A DNA stretch of 45,958 nucleotides from Caldisphaera sp. (GTDB lineage: Archaea; Thermoproteota; Thermoprotei_A; Sulfolobales; Acidilobaceae), in NCBI RefSeq assembly GCF_023256325.1, contig NZ_JAGDXI010000033.1, positions 1 through 45,958 on the forward strand. Direction: 5' to 3'. Shown here one piece after another: positions 1 through 8,194 of the stretch. Each line of letters begins with the position of its first letter. The stretch's first letter is position 1. Position numbers and translations under genes: made by a program. Below the pieces are notes generated by a model. It saw only the letters and a program-made list of their open reading frames with translations, was not told where the DNA came from and searched no databases.

Positions 1-65
1 TATGAATTTATATTTAATTTTCAAATAAAATAAATTATATAAAAATAATAAAATTCTTAAAAATC

Positions 66-88
66 ATTGTTAACCGGGGGGTAACAAT
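66..88 (+). promoter_or_regulatory. Oriented G-centred palindrome, copy 1
   Basis: Left arm ATTGTTAAC (66-74), centre CGGGGG (75-80) and right arm GTAACAAT (81-88), which lacks one T compared with a perfect mirror. The site lies 67 bases before the preferred start of the amidase gene and just upstream of AT-rich TATA-like sequence around 102-113. Near-identical sites stand before the starts of two other genes (6528-6556 and 44194-44217) in the same orientation relative to the gene. That pattern suggests a regulator binding site or a transposable hairpin; the sequence alone does not decide. Confidence 0.55.
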
Positions 89-155
89 TAATAAGTTAAT
101 TCTTTTTAATAAAGTTTAACTACTTTCGATCTTATAATATTATATGGTGATAAAA

Positions 156-1454
156 ATGGTATATGAATCTGTATTATATAATGATTTACACACTAATGGC
201 ATTATAGGTCCTCATAGCAAAATGCTAGGTCCAGTAGCTGATGGAGGTAAAATAGTTTTCTTAACGCCACCAGGATGTTGGGGCCCTATGATTACACCAA
301 ATATTAGAGGAGGCCATGAAGTTAATGTTCCTGTATTAGTAGAAAAGGCTGAAATTGGGAACTCTATAGCTATATTTCTTGAAGATATAAAAATAAAATC
401 AAGGGCAACATCTTCAGGTGTTGGAGAACCCGTTGAAAACACTTATATGGGAGATCCATTTGTTTTTAAGATATGCCCATCTTCTAAGGAACCATGGCCG
501 GATTATGAAGTTGTTGGCATAGGAGATAATGCTGTAAGGTGTAAAGATGGTACTCCAGCATCACCTTTTAAGATGGTTCATGGTTATACCATGTTATTTG
601 ATGATTCTTATAAGGTAGGTATAACTGTTGATAAAAAATTATCTGAAGAAATAGCAAAAAATGCTAAAAGTTACATGTCTATTCCGCCGAACTCAAAACA
701 GGTACCTGTTGTAACGTTAGCTAAAGCAGATCTTATAGGGGCAGTCTCGAGAATTAGGCCTTTTATGGGTCAATTAGGATCGATACCTGCAGTAGATATA
801 CCAGATTCTCATAATGCAGGCGACTTTGGATACGCTTTAATTGATGCAAACCATCCGTATAGAATAACTAGAGACCAATATGAGCACGATTTAACGGATG
901 GCCATCTGGATATAGATTCTGTTAGGCCTGGTTCTATAATTATAGCCCCAGTCAAGGTAAAGGGGGGAGGAATTTATGCAGGGGATGGCCATGCTATGGA
1001 AGGTGATGGAGAAGTGGCAGGCCATACTACAGATGTTACTACAGAAGTTTCAGTAAAGGTAGAAGTTATAGATAAGTTAAACCTTGAAGGGCCATTATTA
1101 TTACCTAGAGAAGAAGATTTGCCTCCTTTAGCTAAGCCTTGGAGAAAGGATGAGTGGGATTATGTAATGAGCTTTGCAAAAAAGGTAAATATAGAGGTAG
1201 AACCAGTTGCTCCCTTACAAATAATAGGATCAGGTCCTACTATAAATGATGCAGCTAAAAAAGGTTTTGAAAGGGCTGCAAAACTTTTTGGCATGAAACT
1301 AGAAGAGGTTTTAAATAGGGTCACTATAACAGGCGCTGTAGAAATTGGAAGATTGCCTGGTATTGTGCAAGTATCTATGCAAGTTCCAATAAGAATTCTC
1401 GAAAAACTAAATATTGCTGATATTGTAATTAAACATTATAATTTATCATATTAG
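156..1454 (+). CDS. Acetamidase/formamidase family protein
   Basis: A 432-residue cytoplasmic protein of the FmdA/AmdA family, which hydrolyses formamide, acetamide or similar short amides to the acid and ammonia. Visible family features are the N-terminal GPHSKMLGPV region, the GGHEVNVP block, and the strongly conserved GDGHAMEGDGEVAGH stretch around residues 276-290. The length fits the family (about 400-450). ATG 156 is preferred over the in-frame ATG 144 because GGTGAT (147-152) sits three bases before it, the ribosome-binding pattern seen throughout this window. The next gene is an acetyl-CoA-synthetase-like enzyme, so the two may turn acetamide into acetyl-CoA; this is inferred from neighbourhood only. 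The exact amide cannot be read from sequence. Confidence 0.9.
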   Translation: MVYESVLYNDLHTNGIIGPHSKMLGPVADGGKIVFLTPPGCWGPMITPNIRGGHEVNVPVLVEKAEIGNSIAIFLEDIKIKSRATSSGVGEPVENTYMGDPFVFKICPSSKEPWPDYEVVGIGDNAVRCKDGTPASPFKMVHGYTMLFDDSYKVGITVDKKLSEEIAKNAKSYMSIPPNSKQVPVVTLAKADLIGAVSRIRPFMGQLGSIPAVDIPDSHNAGDFGYALIDANHPYRITRDQYEHDLTDGHLDIDSVRPGSIIIAPVKVKGGGIYAGDGHAMEGDGEVAGHTTDVTTEVSVKVEVIDKLNLEGPLLLPREEDLPPLAKPWRKDEWDYVMSFAKKVNIEVEPVAPLQIIGSGPTINDAAKKGFERAAKLFGMKLEEVLNRVTITGAVEIGRLPGIVQVSMQVPIRILEKLNIADIVIKHYNLSY

Positions 1455-1464
1455 AATCTAGTAT

Positions 1465-1488
1465 AATTTTTTATTTACAAACTTTTTA
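1465..1488 (+). terminator. T-rich putative terminator
   Basis: Two T-tracts (1467-1472 and 1483-1487) follow the amidase stop directly. Oligo-T runs are the usual archaeal termination signal, so a transcript end here is plausible; the downstream synthetase gene then has its own promoter. Confidence 0.3.
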
Positions 1489-1592
1489 ATTAATATCTTT
1501 ACGGCTTTTAGATTCATATCAAAAATTTACATTATATAGCCAATAATTAAAAATATAACCTTCACTGTATACATAAATTTATGGTGTATTGT

Positions 1593-3572
1593 ATGCCAGA
1601 AGAGAATATATCATCAAAGCCTATTTTAATTCCTCCCATGGTTAGTTATCTTATTAGAAAGGCGCAAGAAGATCCGGTAAAGTTTTGGGATGAGGTTGCA
1701 AAAAGCGAAACTGATTTAATATATTGGAAACGGTTGTGGGATAAGACATTTGAATGGGAAGAAAACAAGCCTTACAGATGGTTTATTGGAGGAATAACTA
1801 ATGCAGAATATAGTCATATTGATTTCCCAGTAGAAAAGGGATTTGCTAACAAAGCCATATACATCTATGAGAATGCGGAGCTAGGAATTACTAAAACGTA
1901 TACATATTATCAATTCCTTGATCTAGTTAAAAGATATGCAGCCTCTATGAGAGCTCTTGGTATAAAGAAAGGAGATAGGATTACAGTATATATGCCAACT
2001 AAAGTTGAAAGTATAGCAGTTTTCCATGCAGCTGCCAGAATAGGAGCAATAGCTACTCCAGTATTTGCTGGATTTTCAGCTGGTGCCCTAAGGGATAGAA
2101 TACTTCTTACTGAGCCTAAGTTATTGTTTACGCAAGACTTTAATATGAGAAGAGGTAAGCTCATCGGCCTTAAAGATATTGTAGATGATGCTCTTAAGGG
2201 AATAGAGAAACCCACAATTGAAAAGGTAATTGTACTTAAGTCAGGCTACACAGAAAAAGAATCATCTGTGAATCCTAAACGCGATATGACTTTTGAAGAG
2301 TTCTTAAGCAAGTCCAAAGAGGGGTCAAGCGATGTTGAATGGATGGAGTCTAACGATCCATTATATATTATTCCTACTTCAGGTACCACTGCAAAGCCCA
2401 AGCCAGTTGTGCATAAACACGGTCCATATCAAGTTTATGTAACTACTATGAGCAAATGGGTTTATGGAACAGAGCCTAGCGATGTCTGGTTCAATACAAG
2501 CGATGTAGGTTGGGTAGTAGGCATGAGTTACATAGTTTATGGTATACCGATATTTGGTGCTACAAGTATTGTATATGATGGTGTTGCAGATTATCCGAAA
2601 CCGGACATGTGGTGGGAAATAATTGAAAAAAACAGGGTAACAAAGTTATGGTTATCTCCAACTGGAATTAGGCTTTTAGGTAAATATGGAACGTCGTATG
2701 CGAAAAAGCATGATCTCTCTAGTTTAAAGGCTGTATTTAGTGCTGGTGAATTGCTTAACCCTGAGCCTCTTAAATGGTTAATGTATGATGTACTTGATGG
2801 TCGTGTGCCTGTTATAGATCATATGTGGCAAACAGAAACCGGTGGACCAGTTGTAGGTAATCCTTATGGAATACAGATGCTGCCAATAAAGCCGGGTAGC
2901 GCTGGTATACTATTGCCAGGTCTAATAGGTTATGTTGCAAACGAAGAAACAGGTCAACCAGCTAAGCCAGGTGAAAAAGGTGTTTTGGTAATTAAACACC
3001 CATTCCCGGGCTATACATCAGAACTTTGGCAAGATTATGATAGATATATAAGATCTTATTGGAATGCAAGGCCTCAACTCAAGGGCGTTATATATACAGG
3101 AGATGGAGCTATGGTAGATGAAGATAATTACATATGGTTTGTAGGAAGGGTAGATGATGTAATAAAGATATCTGCTCACCGTATAGGATCATACGAGTTA
3201 GAAAGTGCTCTTGTATCGCATCCAGCAGTTGCTGAAGCTGCAGTTATTGGTGTGCCAGACCCTATAAGAGGCGAAGTTGCTGTAGGGTTTGTGGTGCTTA
3301 AGGAAGGTTATCAACCCAATGAAAAAATTAGGGAAGAATTAGAAGATCACGTTAAGAAAGTTTTTGGACCAGTAGCTGTATTTAAGACTATTGAGTTCGT
3401 TAAGGCAGTTCCTAAAACAAGGAGCGGCAAAATTATGAGAAGAGTAATAAGGGCTGTTTATAAAAATGAACCGTTAGGTGATATATCAACTTTAGAAGAC
3501 GAAGCAGAGGTTGAAGAAATAAAGAAGGCTATTGAGCAGTTTAAGCAAGAACTCAAGGAAAGAGAATCTTAA
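1593..3572 (+). CDS. AMP-forming acyl-CoA synthetase (acetyl-CoA synthetase-like)
   Basis: A 659-residue acyl-adenylate-forming enzyme that activates a short carboxylate (acetate, propionate or 3-hydroxypropionate) to its CoA thioester. The phosphate-binding motif reads TSGTTAKPK near residue 262; the usual Gly before KPK is Ala here. Further motifs are WQTETGG at 412-418, YTGDGA, and GRVDDVIKISAHRIG at the hinge. The catalytic Lys is K613 in PKTRSGKIMRR, the residue commonly acetylated in this family. The Trp before QTETGG is typical of small-substrate enzymes. Overall sequence and length also recall the crenarchaeal 3-hydroxypropionyl-CoA synthetases, so the substrate is open. ATG 1593 follows a GGTG (1583-1586); ATG 1581 is the alternative. 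It may use acetate released by the upstream amidase. Confidence 0.9.
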   Translation: MPEENISSKPILIPPMVSYLIRKAQEDPVKFWDEVAKSETDLIYWKRLWDKTFEWEENKPYRWFIGGITNAEYSHIDFPVEKGFANKAIYIYENAELGITKTYTYYQFLDLVKRYAASMRALGIKKGDRITVYMPTKVESIAVFHAAARIGAIATPVFAGFSAGALRDRILLTEPKLLFTQDFNMRRGKLIGLKDIVDDALKGIEKPTIEKVIVLKSGYTEKESSVNPKRDMTFEEFLSKSKEGSSDVEWMESNDPLYIIPTSGTTAKPKPVVHKHGPYQVYVTTMSKWVYGTEPSDVWFNTSDVGWVVGMSYIVYGIPIFGATSIVYDGVADYPKPDMWWEIIEKNRVTKLWLSPTGIRLLGKYGTSYAKKHDLSSLKAVFSAGELLNPEPLKWLMYDVLDGRVPVIDHMWQTETGGPVVGNPYGIQMLPIKPGSAGILLPGLIGYVANEETGQPAKPGEKGVLVIKHPFPGYTSELWQDYDRYIRSYWNARPQLKGVIYTGDGAMVDEDNYIWFVGRVDDVIKISAHRIGSYELESALVSHPAVAEAAVIGVPDPIRGEVAVGFVVLKEGYQPNEKIREELEDHVKKVFGPVAVFKTIEFVKAVPKTRSGKIMRRVIRAVYKNEPLGDISTLEDEAEVEEIKKAIEQFKQELKERES

Positions 3573-3740
3573 ATAAAATATTTTTAAATTAATTTATAAC
3601 AAAACTTCTTATTGTTTTATTGTTAAGTTTTATTCAACATAATTATTGCAAATAAAAAACATATCTTTATTATTAAAGGAAACAAGATAATGCATATAAA
3701 TCTAATTTGACCAAATAAAAATAAATAAAAATATTACAGC

Positions 3741-4001
3741 TTAAAACCTATGCCTTATAAAAACAGCTGTTATAGCTATTATGCCTATTACTACAGCTAC
3801 CCCACCTAAAGCTCCAAAATTTGTGGATACAGATGATACCTTACTATTTACAGTCGTAATACTTAAGTTTAATGATGATATTCAAGATGATAATGATTTG
3901 TAGTTATTTGATACTGAGCTGCTTAGTGATAAGAGTTCTGATGTTAATGTGGAGTTTACATTTTGTAATTTTGTATTTAATGATAATGTGTTACTGTAAA
4001 G
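3741..4001 (-). pseudogene. Decayed Ser/Thr coiled-coil surface protein with C-terminal anchor
   Basis: On the minus strand one frame runs from 4001 to the TAA at 3743-3741 and is interrupted only by a TGA at 3884-3882; a TAG closes the frame at 4004-4002. The translation is Ser/Thr/Asn-rich with Leu/Val at heptad-like spacing. It ends in a hydrophobic anchor (GGVAVVIGIIAITAVF) and a basic tail IRHRF. The architecture matches the gene at the right window edge (45615-45958). No intact start or upstream part is present, so this looks like a 3' remnant. Weak coding signal makes the exact limits uncertain. Confidence 0.5.
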
Positions 4002-4226
4002 CTATAAATATACAAATGTTTAAAGATTTCATAATTAACTTTATATGGAAAACTTAAATCTTTATAAAATTTTATTTATATTAAATATATCTTGAAATTC
4101 CTTGTATTATATGTTTTGATTATTTTTCATATAAAATTTAAATGAAAGCAGGATTAATATAAGGACCTTCAACTTTTTTAATTCTGAAAGTAAATTGAAA
4201 ACATAATATATAATAAAAGGGACGGG

Positions 4227-4916
4227 ATGATCGAGCTGATAATAAAAGAAAAATCAAGAAATGTTTTATGGATTAACCTTAGCTATACTTATAATAGAAT
4301 TGCTGTAGTTTCAGATCTTCATGCGGAAGACAAGGGATTTAGTGCAAGGTGCTTTACAAAAACTATTAAGGCAGTTAATCCTGAGGTTTTAATAATTGCC
4401 GGGGACGTTTTTAATAATATGGAAAAACAGAAATTTGATGAATCTATGGCAAAACTTGTTGTTGAATTAACTGGTTACCCTAATAATTTGCGTGAGATTT
4501 TAATAACCTTATCTATAGGTAATCACGATCCAAAAATTAAAGGATTGATAGAAAGTTTTAATATTAATAATATTAATGTAAAAGCAATTAATGGTGTTGC
4601 GTTGTTAAGGTTTAATGATAAGCATTTAGTTGTGCTTCATGGAGATTTGTTGTTCAAAAATGGTATAATTGCTGCATTTATTAATTTACTTTTAGGAAAA
4701 GGGTTTTATGAAAAAATAACGAAAAGAATCTTACTTTTAAACTCAGATATATTTTTAATTATGGGCCATACCCACATTCCTTTTATTGATTATAAAATGA
4801 AATCTGCAAATAGTGGTTCATGGGCTTGGAGGCCTATAGTTGGAAAATCTTCTACAATTTTGATAATTAATAAGGATTTTGTCATTAAGCTCTTAAAACC
4901 CTCTTGTAAAGTATAA
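4227..4916 (+). CDS. Calcineurin-like metallophosphoesterase
   Basis: A 229-residue phosphoesterase with the full metal-binding signature: DLH near residue 29 (strand-loop after IAVVSD), GDVFN near 58, GNHD near 98, a His in VVLHGD, and GHTH near 180. These ligands bind two metals in the family. The length and the late HTH-PF segment fit small archaeal phosphodiesterases of the YfcE/LpxH-like group. The substrate cannot be inferred. ATG 4227 follows GGGACGGG, a weak ribosome-binding match. The gene stands alone between a decayed gene and a convergent monooxygenase. Confidence 0.85.
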   Translation: MIELIIKEKSRNVLWINLSYTYNRIAVVSDLHAEDKGFSARCFTKTIKAVNPEVLIIAGDVFNNMEKQKFDESMAKLVVELTGYPNNLREILITLSIGNHDPKIKGLIESFNINNINVKAINGVALLRFNDKHLVVLHGDLLFKNGIIAAFINLLLGKGFYEKITKRILLLNSDIFLIMGHTHIPFIDYKMKSANSGSWAWRPIVGKSSTILIINKDFVIKLLKPSCKV

Positions 4917-4970
4917 TTTTCTACTTTTTAATTAATTTATAAATATATATTTATTTAAATTTTTTGATAA

Positions 4971-6428
4971 TTAAGGCATTTCATCACTTATCCCAGAAGC
5001 ATAATACGCAAGTTTTTTGCTTTCTTCGTAATTATAGGACCTATATAATTCTATAACACTTGCTTCAATAGATCCTTCTGCATGTATCATTATTGTAGTG
5101 AAAAATGCCCCTAAACTTGATAATATTTCTCTCGTTAATGATAAAAGCTTTGCTCTAGTTAGTGGATCTGTACCTTTCTTTCCAACTAGGTATTTTTTCA
5201 AGTATTTTACTTCTTCTTCATTATAAAAATCTTGAGTTGCTGGTAATGTATCGGCAAGTCCTCCGGCTATTTCTACTAGATCCTTAACCACGTTAAGATA
5301 ACTTTCGTTTGAAACAAGCTTACCAACGTTTGTAAATATCCTATTAGGTATAGCAATTTTTGTATCTTCATCTAATTCAGCATATAAAGAGGCTGCTAAA
5401 GCAGATTCTCTCAATATTTCCTTATATTTTATCATATCGACAATATCTCTCCTTACATGAGACTTATCATCAATGCCATTTAATTCTGCTAATAGTTTTC
5501 CCAAGCCTATTAATAAATCAGCTATAACAGCCCTATAAGATATAGCAGTAAACCTGTGGAAAGTTGGGAACATAACTGCTAAAGGTCCTGCTAATTGGTA
5601 TTCACCAGCTAAAAATACTCTATCCCATGGAACAAATACATCATCAAATATTACTAGTGATTGTGTTTCCATATTTTCCTTTCCCAAAACAAACCAAGGA
5701 TCATTTAAAGCAGTTTCACTAGCTTTTAATGGCTTTGAAATCATCTTTAACCCCTTGGTATTTGGAGGTATAGAAAAAGATACTGCATAATCTTTATCCT
5801 TTTCTCCCATATTTCTTGTTGGCAAAACTATAATTTCATTAGCAACTGGTGCCTGTGTTATTTGTGCTTTTGCTCCCCTAACTATTATACCATCTTTGTT
5901 TTTGTCTACTATCCTTAAATATAGATCTTTATCTTCTTGTTCAAAAGGTCGTAAATCTCTATCTCCTTTCACATCTGTTTGAGCAACAGCTAATCCCAAA
6001 TCATTTTTTATAACGTATTCATAAAACTTCATTACATTTTCATAATAATGTGTTTTAAAATATGAATCAGTTTTCTTTGCAACAATCATGAGAGCAAACA
6101 ATGCATCGGAGCCAATAGCTTTAATTACATCAAAACTCCCCCTTCCTAATTTTGATGTTTCATAAATTAAATTAAACCTTTCTATTAGATCGTTTCCATT
6201 TCTAGGTATTTTATAAAATTTGCTTGAATAACCATAAACATCATCTTTATAAACAGTTAATTCCCTTGTTTTTTCATCCTGTTGCCATTTATATATTAAA
6301 GATGCATGATTTACGGCTGATTTTAAAATATCATGTTTAGTCACATCATCAACTCTTTTACCTCTATAATATACTTCCCTACAATCTCTCAGGCTGTTTA
6401 TATATTCTTGAGAACTCCTTAAACCCAT
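4971..6428 (-). CDS. 4-hydroxyphenylacetate 3-hydroxylase (HpaB)-family flavin monooxygenase
   Basis: A 485-residue protein with the family N-terminus (SQEYINSLRDCREVYYRGKRV), the flavin/substrate core (IVDKNKDGIIVRGAKAQIT, then NEIIVLPT) and the C-terminal helical domain ending in an EIAGGLADTLP-type segment. Such enzymes use FADH2 and O2 to hydroxylate phenols; 4-hydroxybutyryl-CoA dehydratases are relatives. The only Cys I see is at position 16, so the four-ligand iron-sulfur site of the dehydratases is missing and the monooxygenase branch is favoured. No flavin reductase lies next to it. Start ATG 6428 has GGGGAT upstream. A 26-bp direct repeat and one of three oriented palindromes lie in the promoter. 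Confidence 0.85.
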   Translation of the reverse strand: MGLRSSQEYINSLRDCREVYYRGKRVDDVTKHDILKSAVNHASLIYKWQQDEKTRELTVYKDDVYGYSSKFYKIPRNGNDLIERFNLIYETSKLGRGSFDVIKAIGSDALFALMIVAKKTDSYFKTHYYENVMKFYEYVIKNDLGLAVAQTDVKGDRDLRPFEQEDKDLYLRIVDKNKDGIIVRGAKAQITQAPVANEIIVLPTRNMGEKDKDYAVSFSIPPNTKGLKMISKPLKASETALNDPWFVLGKENMETQSLVIFDDVFVPWDRVFLAGEYQLAGPLAVMFPTFHRFTAISYRAVIADLLIGLGKLLAELNGIDDKSHVRRDIVDMIKYKEILRESALAASLYAELDEDTKIAIPNRIFTNVGKLVSNESYLNVVKDLVEIAGGLADTLPATQDFYNEEEVKYLKKYLVGKKGTDPLTRAKLLSLTREILSSLGAFFTTIMIHAEGSIEASVIELYRSYNYEESKKLAYYASGISDEMP

Positions 6429-6452
6429 AGTTTATCCCCATATTTTCTTATA

Positions 6453-6524
6453 TTAAATAATATTTAAATACAATAAATTTGTAATTCTATATGAAGGTTT
6501 AAATAATATTTAAATACAATAAAT
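6453..6524. repeat. 26-bp perfect direct repeat in a promoter
   Basis: Positions 6453-6478 and 6499-6524 are identical (26 bases each, start-to-start 46 bases). Each copy carries a TATA-like TTTAAATA on the minus strand. Read toward the monooxygenase gene this gives two tandem TATA-like boxes. The distal copy ends 4-6 bases from the palindrome at 6529-6556. It may be a duplicated promoter element; low-complexity AT sequence makes chance likelier than the length alone implies. Confidence 0.6.
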
Positions 6525-6528
6525 CTTA

Positions 6529-6556
6529 TTATTGTTAACTCCCCGGTTAACAATAA
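6529..6556 (-). promoter_or_regulatory. Oriented G-centred palindrome, copy 2
   Basis: Perfect 11-base arms TTATTGTTAAC (6529-6539) and GTTAACAATAA (6546-6556) flank a centre that reads CGGGGA toward the monooxygenase gene. The site stands about 100 bases upstream of that start, directly beyond the distal TATA-like repeat. It matches copies at 66-88 and 44194-44217 in sequence and in orientation relative to the downstream gene. Confidence 0.6.
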
Positions 6557-6819
6557 GAGCAATTTAGTTTTCATTAGAAGAGCCTTCGTCTTATTTAAAA
6601 GTAATTATAAATACATTGTGTATCTATAAATTAGATTTATAGAATTTGATTCTTGATTTCCTTTATTATATTAAACAAAATTTTTTAAGACCTTTATCTT
6701 CTTTTAAAAACTTCATAATTTATAGTTAAGTATTTACCAAAATGCCCAAGGCTGAATTAGAAATTGCTACCTTCTTCCTATAATTTTCTACTTACGTATT
6801 GTAATAAACCTTTTTTCTA

Positions 6820-7000
6820 TCATATACTAATATCTATGGCATTCGTTAATGTTCTCTCTATGCCGTTGGTGTTACAATCCTTGATCCTTGAGCATTTTCG
6901 CCATAGAACTTCCTTAATTAAGTGGACCACTTGGGTTTCCTTTCACTGATTGGAGATAGTTTCTGAGCTTTATCCTATCTGAATAGTTAAAGGACACAAG
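6820..7000 (-). pseudogene. Possible frameshifted transposase fragment
   Basis: On the minus strand two adjoining frames give a basic, protein-like stretch: first NYSDRIKLRNYLQSVKGNPSG, then after a frameshift VVHLIKEVLWRKCSRIKDC followed by NTNGIERTLTNAID and a TGA at 6822-6820. The N-T-N-G-I-E-R motif preceded by a Lys/Arg-rich helix recalls the C-terminal part of several archaeal DDE transposases. No intact ends or start are visible. I cannot assign an IS family, and this could be chance. Confidence 0.3.
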
Positions 7001-7027
7001 TTTATTTATTGAAATTAAGATAAAAAT

Positions 7028-7426
7028 TCAAAGTATTTCATTAACTGTACATGTTTCTTTGACTTTATCAATTAAAATTGATAATTCCTTTAAAACTCCA
7101 ATTCCTATTAAATTCTTTCCCTCAAAATCTCTTGGGGATAAGACGTAAGTTTCCATCTTTTTATTGCCAAAATCTATGAGTGCTCTTGACGTCTTCATGA
7201 TAACATAACCATTTAAGGTTTTAAACCTAAACCATGAATCTTCTGGTAATTCTCCAACTTCAAAGTACTTATAGATAGTATCTGTTAGCATTATTGTACC
7301 ATCAAAACCTGTATCTAATCTTAAGCTTAATTCAAATTCATCAAGCTTGATATTTTGGAGTTTTAAATTAATATAAGGTTTTTCGCCATTAAAACACTTT
7401 ATTGTAATAAACTTCCTCCCAACCAT
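7028..7426 (-). CDS. Retropepsin-like clan AA aspartic protease
   Basis: A 132-residue single-domain protein with the aspartic-protease signature LDTGFDG (catalytic D38-T39-G40) and, near the C-terminus, the hydrophobic-Gly element LIGIGVL that packs against the active site in this clan. The half-size (one DTG) implies a homodimer like retropepsins. There is no signal peptide, so it is cytoplasmic. Its start lies 28 bases inside the upstream ribbon-helix-helix/DUF5678 gene, so the two are almost certainly cotranscribed and probably translationally coupled. Pairing of this protease type with a DNA-binding or antitoxin-like protein recurs in archaea; the target is unknown to me. Confidence 0.8.
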   Translation of the reverse strand: MVGRKFITIKCFNGEKPYINLKLQNIKLDEFELSLRLDTGFDGTIMLTDTIYKYFEVGELPEDSWFRFKTLNGYVIMKTSRALIDFGNKKMETYVLSPRDFEGKNLIGIGVLKELSILIDKVKETCTVNEIL

Positions 7427-7767
7427 TCGCCCTCACTTTTGATATCTTTACTGGGATTAAATACTATAGCATGTTTAACGTTTAATTTCTTAAGAACCTC
7501 CTCAACTTGATCTATGCTATCGTAGGCTCCTATGAATTTACCTTGAGCTATAATTACGTATTTATCTTTATATTTTGATAGTATTTCATCTTTTAATTTA
7601 TTAAAGACTTTATTATTTTCTTGTCTTTCATCGTTATCTCTAACCCTATTCAACCAGAGATCCATAGCTTGATCAATAGCTTCAGATAAAGTTAAACCTC
7701 TTCTTATAGCTTCAGCTTTGAATTCTCTGAGTTTCTCCTCATTTACATTTTTTATTACCAAAGTCAC
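7399..7767 (-). CDS. Ribbon-helix-helix protein with C-terminal DUF5678-like domain
   Basis: A 122-residue two-part protein. Residues 1-45 form a ribbon-helix-helix domain of antitoxin/repressor type (beta strand TLVIKNV, then two helices through LTLSEAIDQAMDLWLNRV). Residues 60-105 (KYKDKYVIIAQGKFIGAYDS, then VEEVLKKL) match the DUF5678 pattern of archaeal proteins often found beside retropepsin-like proteases. A GTG start at 7767 is supported by GGTGA ten bases upstream. It overlaps the protease gene 3' to it by 28 bases. It may repress its own operon or serve as the protease's partner or substrate; both are inference. Confidence 0.75.
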   Translation of the reverse strand: MTLVIKNVNEEKLREFKAEAIRRGLTLSEAIDQAMDLWLNRVRDNDERQENNKVFNKLKDEILSKYKDKYVIIAQGKFIGAYDSIDQVEEVLKKLNVKHAIVFNPSKDIKSEGEWLGGSLLQ

Positions 7768-8194
7768 CTATTTCACCAATTTAACCTATGTAACCAAAGT
7801 TAATAATTTTTGAATGCCTATCTTATGTTTAAGAAATTTATTATAAAAAATGTAAAACACCTTTTGTCAAAAAGCTTTTCTTGTTGTTATAAAAAAGCCT
7901 TATTTACTGTACTTTTTCCTAACGTTATTAAAAGAGTTATAAAAGCATGAAAATAATGAGTTAATAGAAAACCATTAATTTAATTAGATAATTAATTAAA
8001 AAGCGATTTAAATAGAAGGAATTGACTGCTTATAGGCTTTATTATAAATGATTGATTTGATATAATAGTAGAACTTGCAGCAAGATGATTCCATTATTTT
8101 CATAATAGAAATCATGGAGATATTTAGGAAATTAACGGATTTAATTCTAAAAAACATATTTAAGCTATAAAAACATATTAAAAACGGTGAAAAA
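7768..8194. other. 427-bp AT-rich intergenic region between divergent genes
   Basis: It must hold the promoters of the leftward ribbon-helix-helix/protease pair and of the rightward penicillin-acylase gene. I see only AT-rich sequence with scattered TTTAAA/TTAATTAA-like elements and no convincing ORF, RNA or long inverted repeat. GGTGA at 8187-8191 is the ribosome binding site for the acylase gene. Confidence 0.6.

Noticed and set aside
3882-3884. TGA as selenocysteine or recoded codon in a live gene
   Set aside because: Crenarchaea are not known to use selenocysteine, no insertion element is seen, and the frame also lacks a start; decay is simpler.
3872-4057. Plus-strand 61-residue ORF
   Set aside because: It is the opposite-strand shadow of the decayed coiled-coil gene and has no ribosome binding site or protein-like composition.
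4971-6428. 4-hydroxybutyryl-CoA dehydratase of the autotrophic hydroxybutyrate cycles
   Set aside because: The related fold is present, but the Cys ligands of the 4Fe-4S cluster are absent; only one Cys, near the N-terminus, is visible.
6764-6949. Plus-strand 61-residue ORF
   Set aside because: Composition is not protein-like and it lies opposite the possible transposase fragment.
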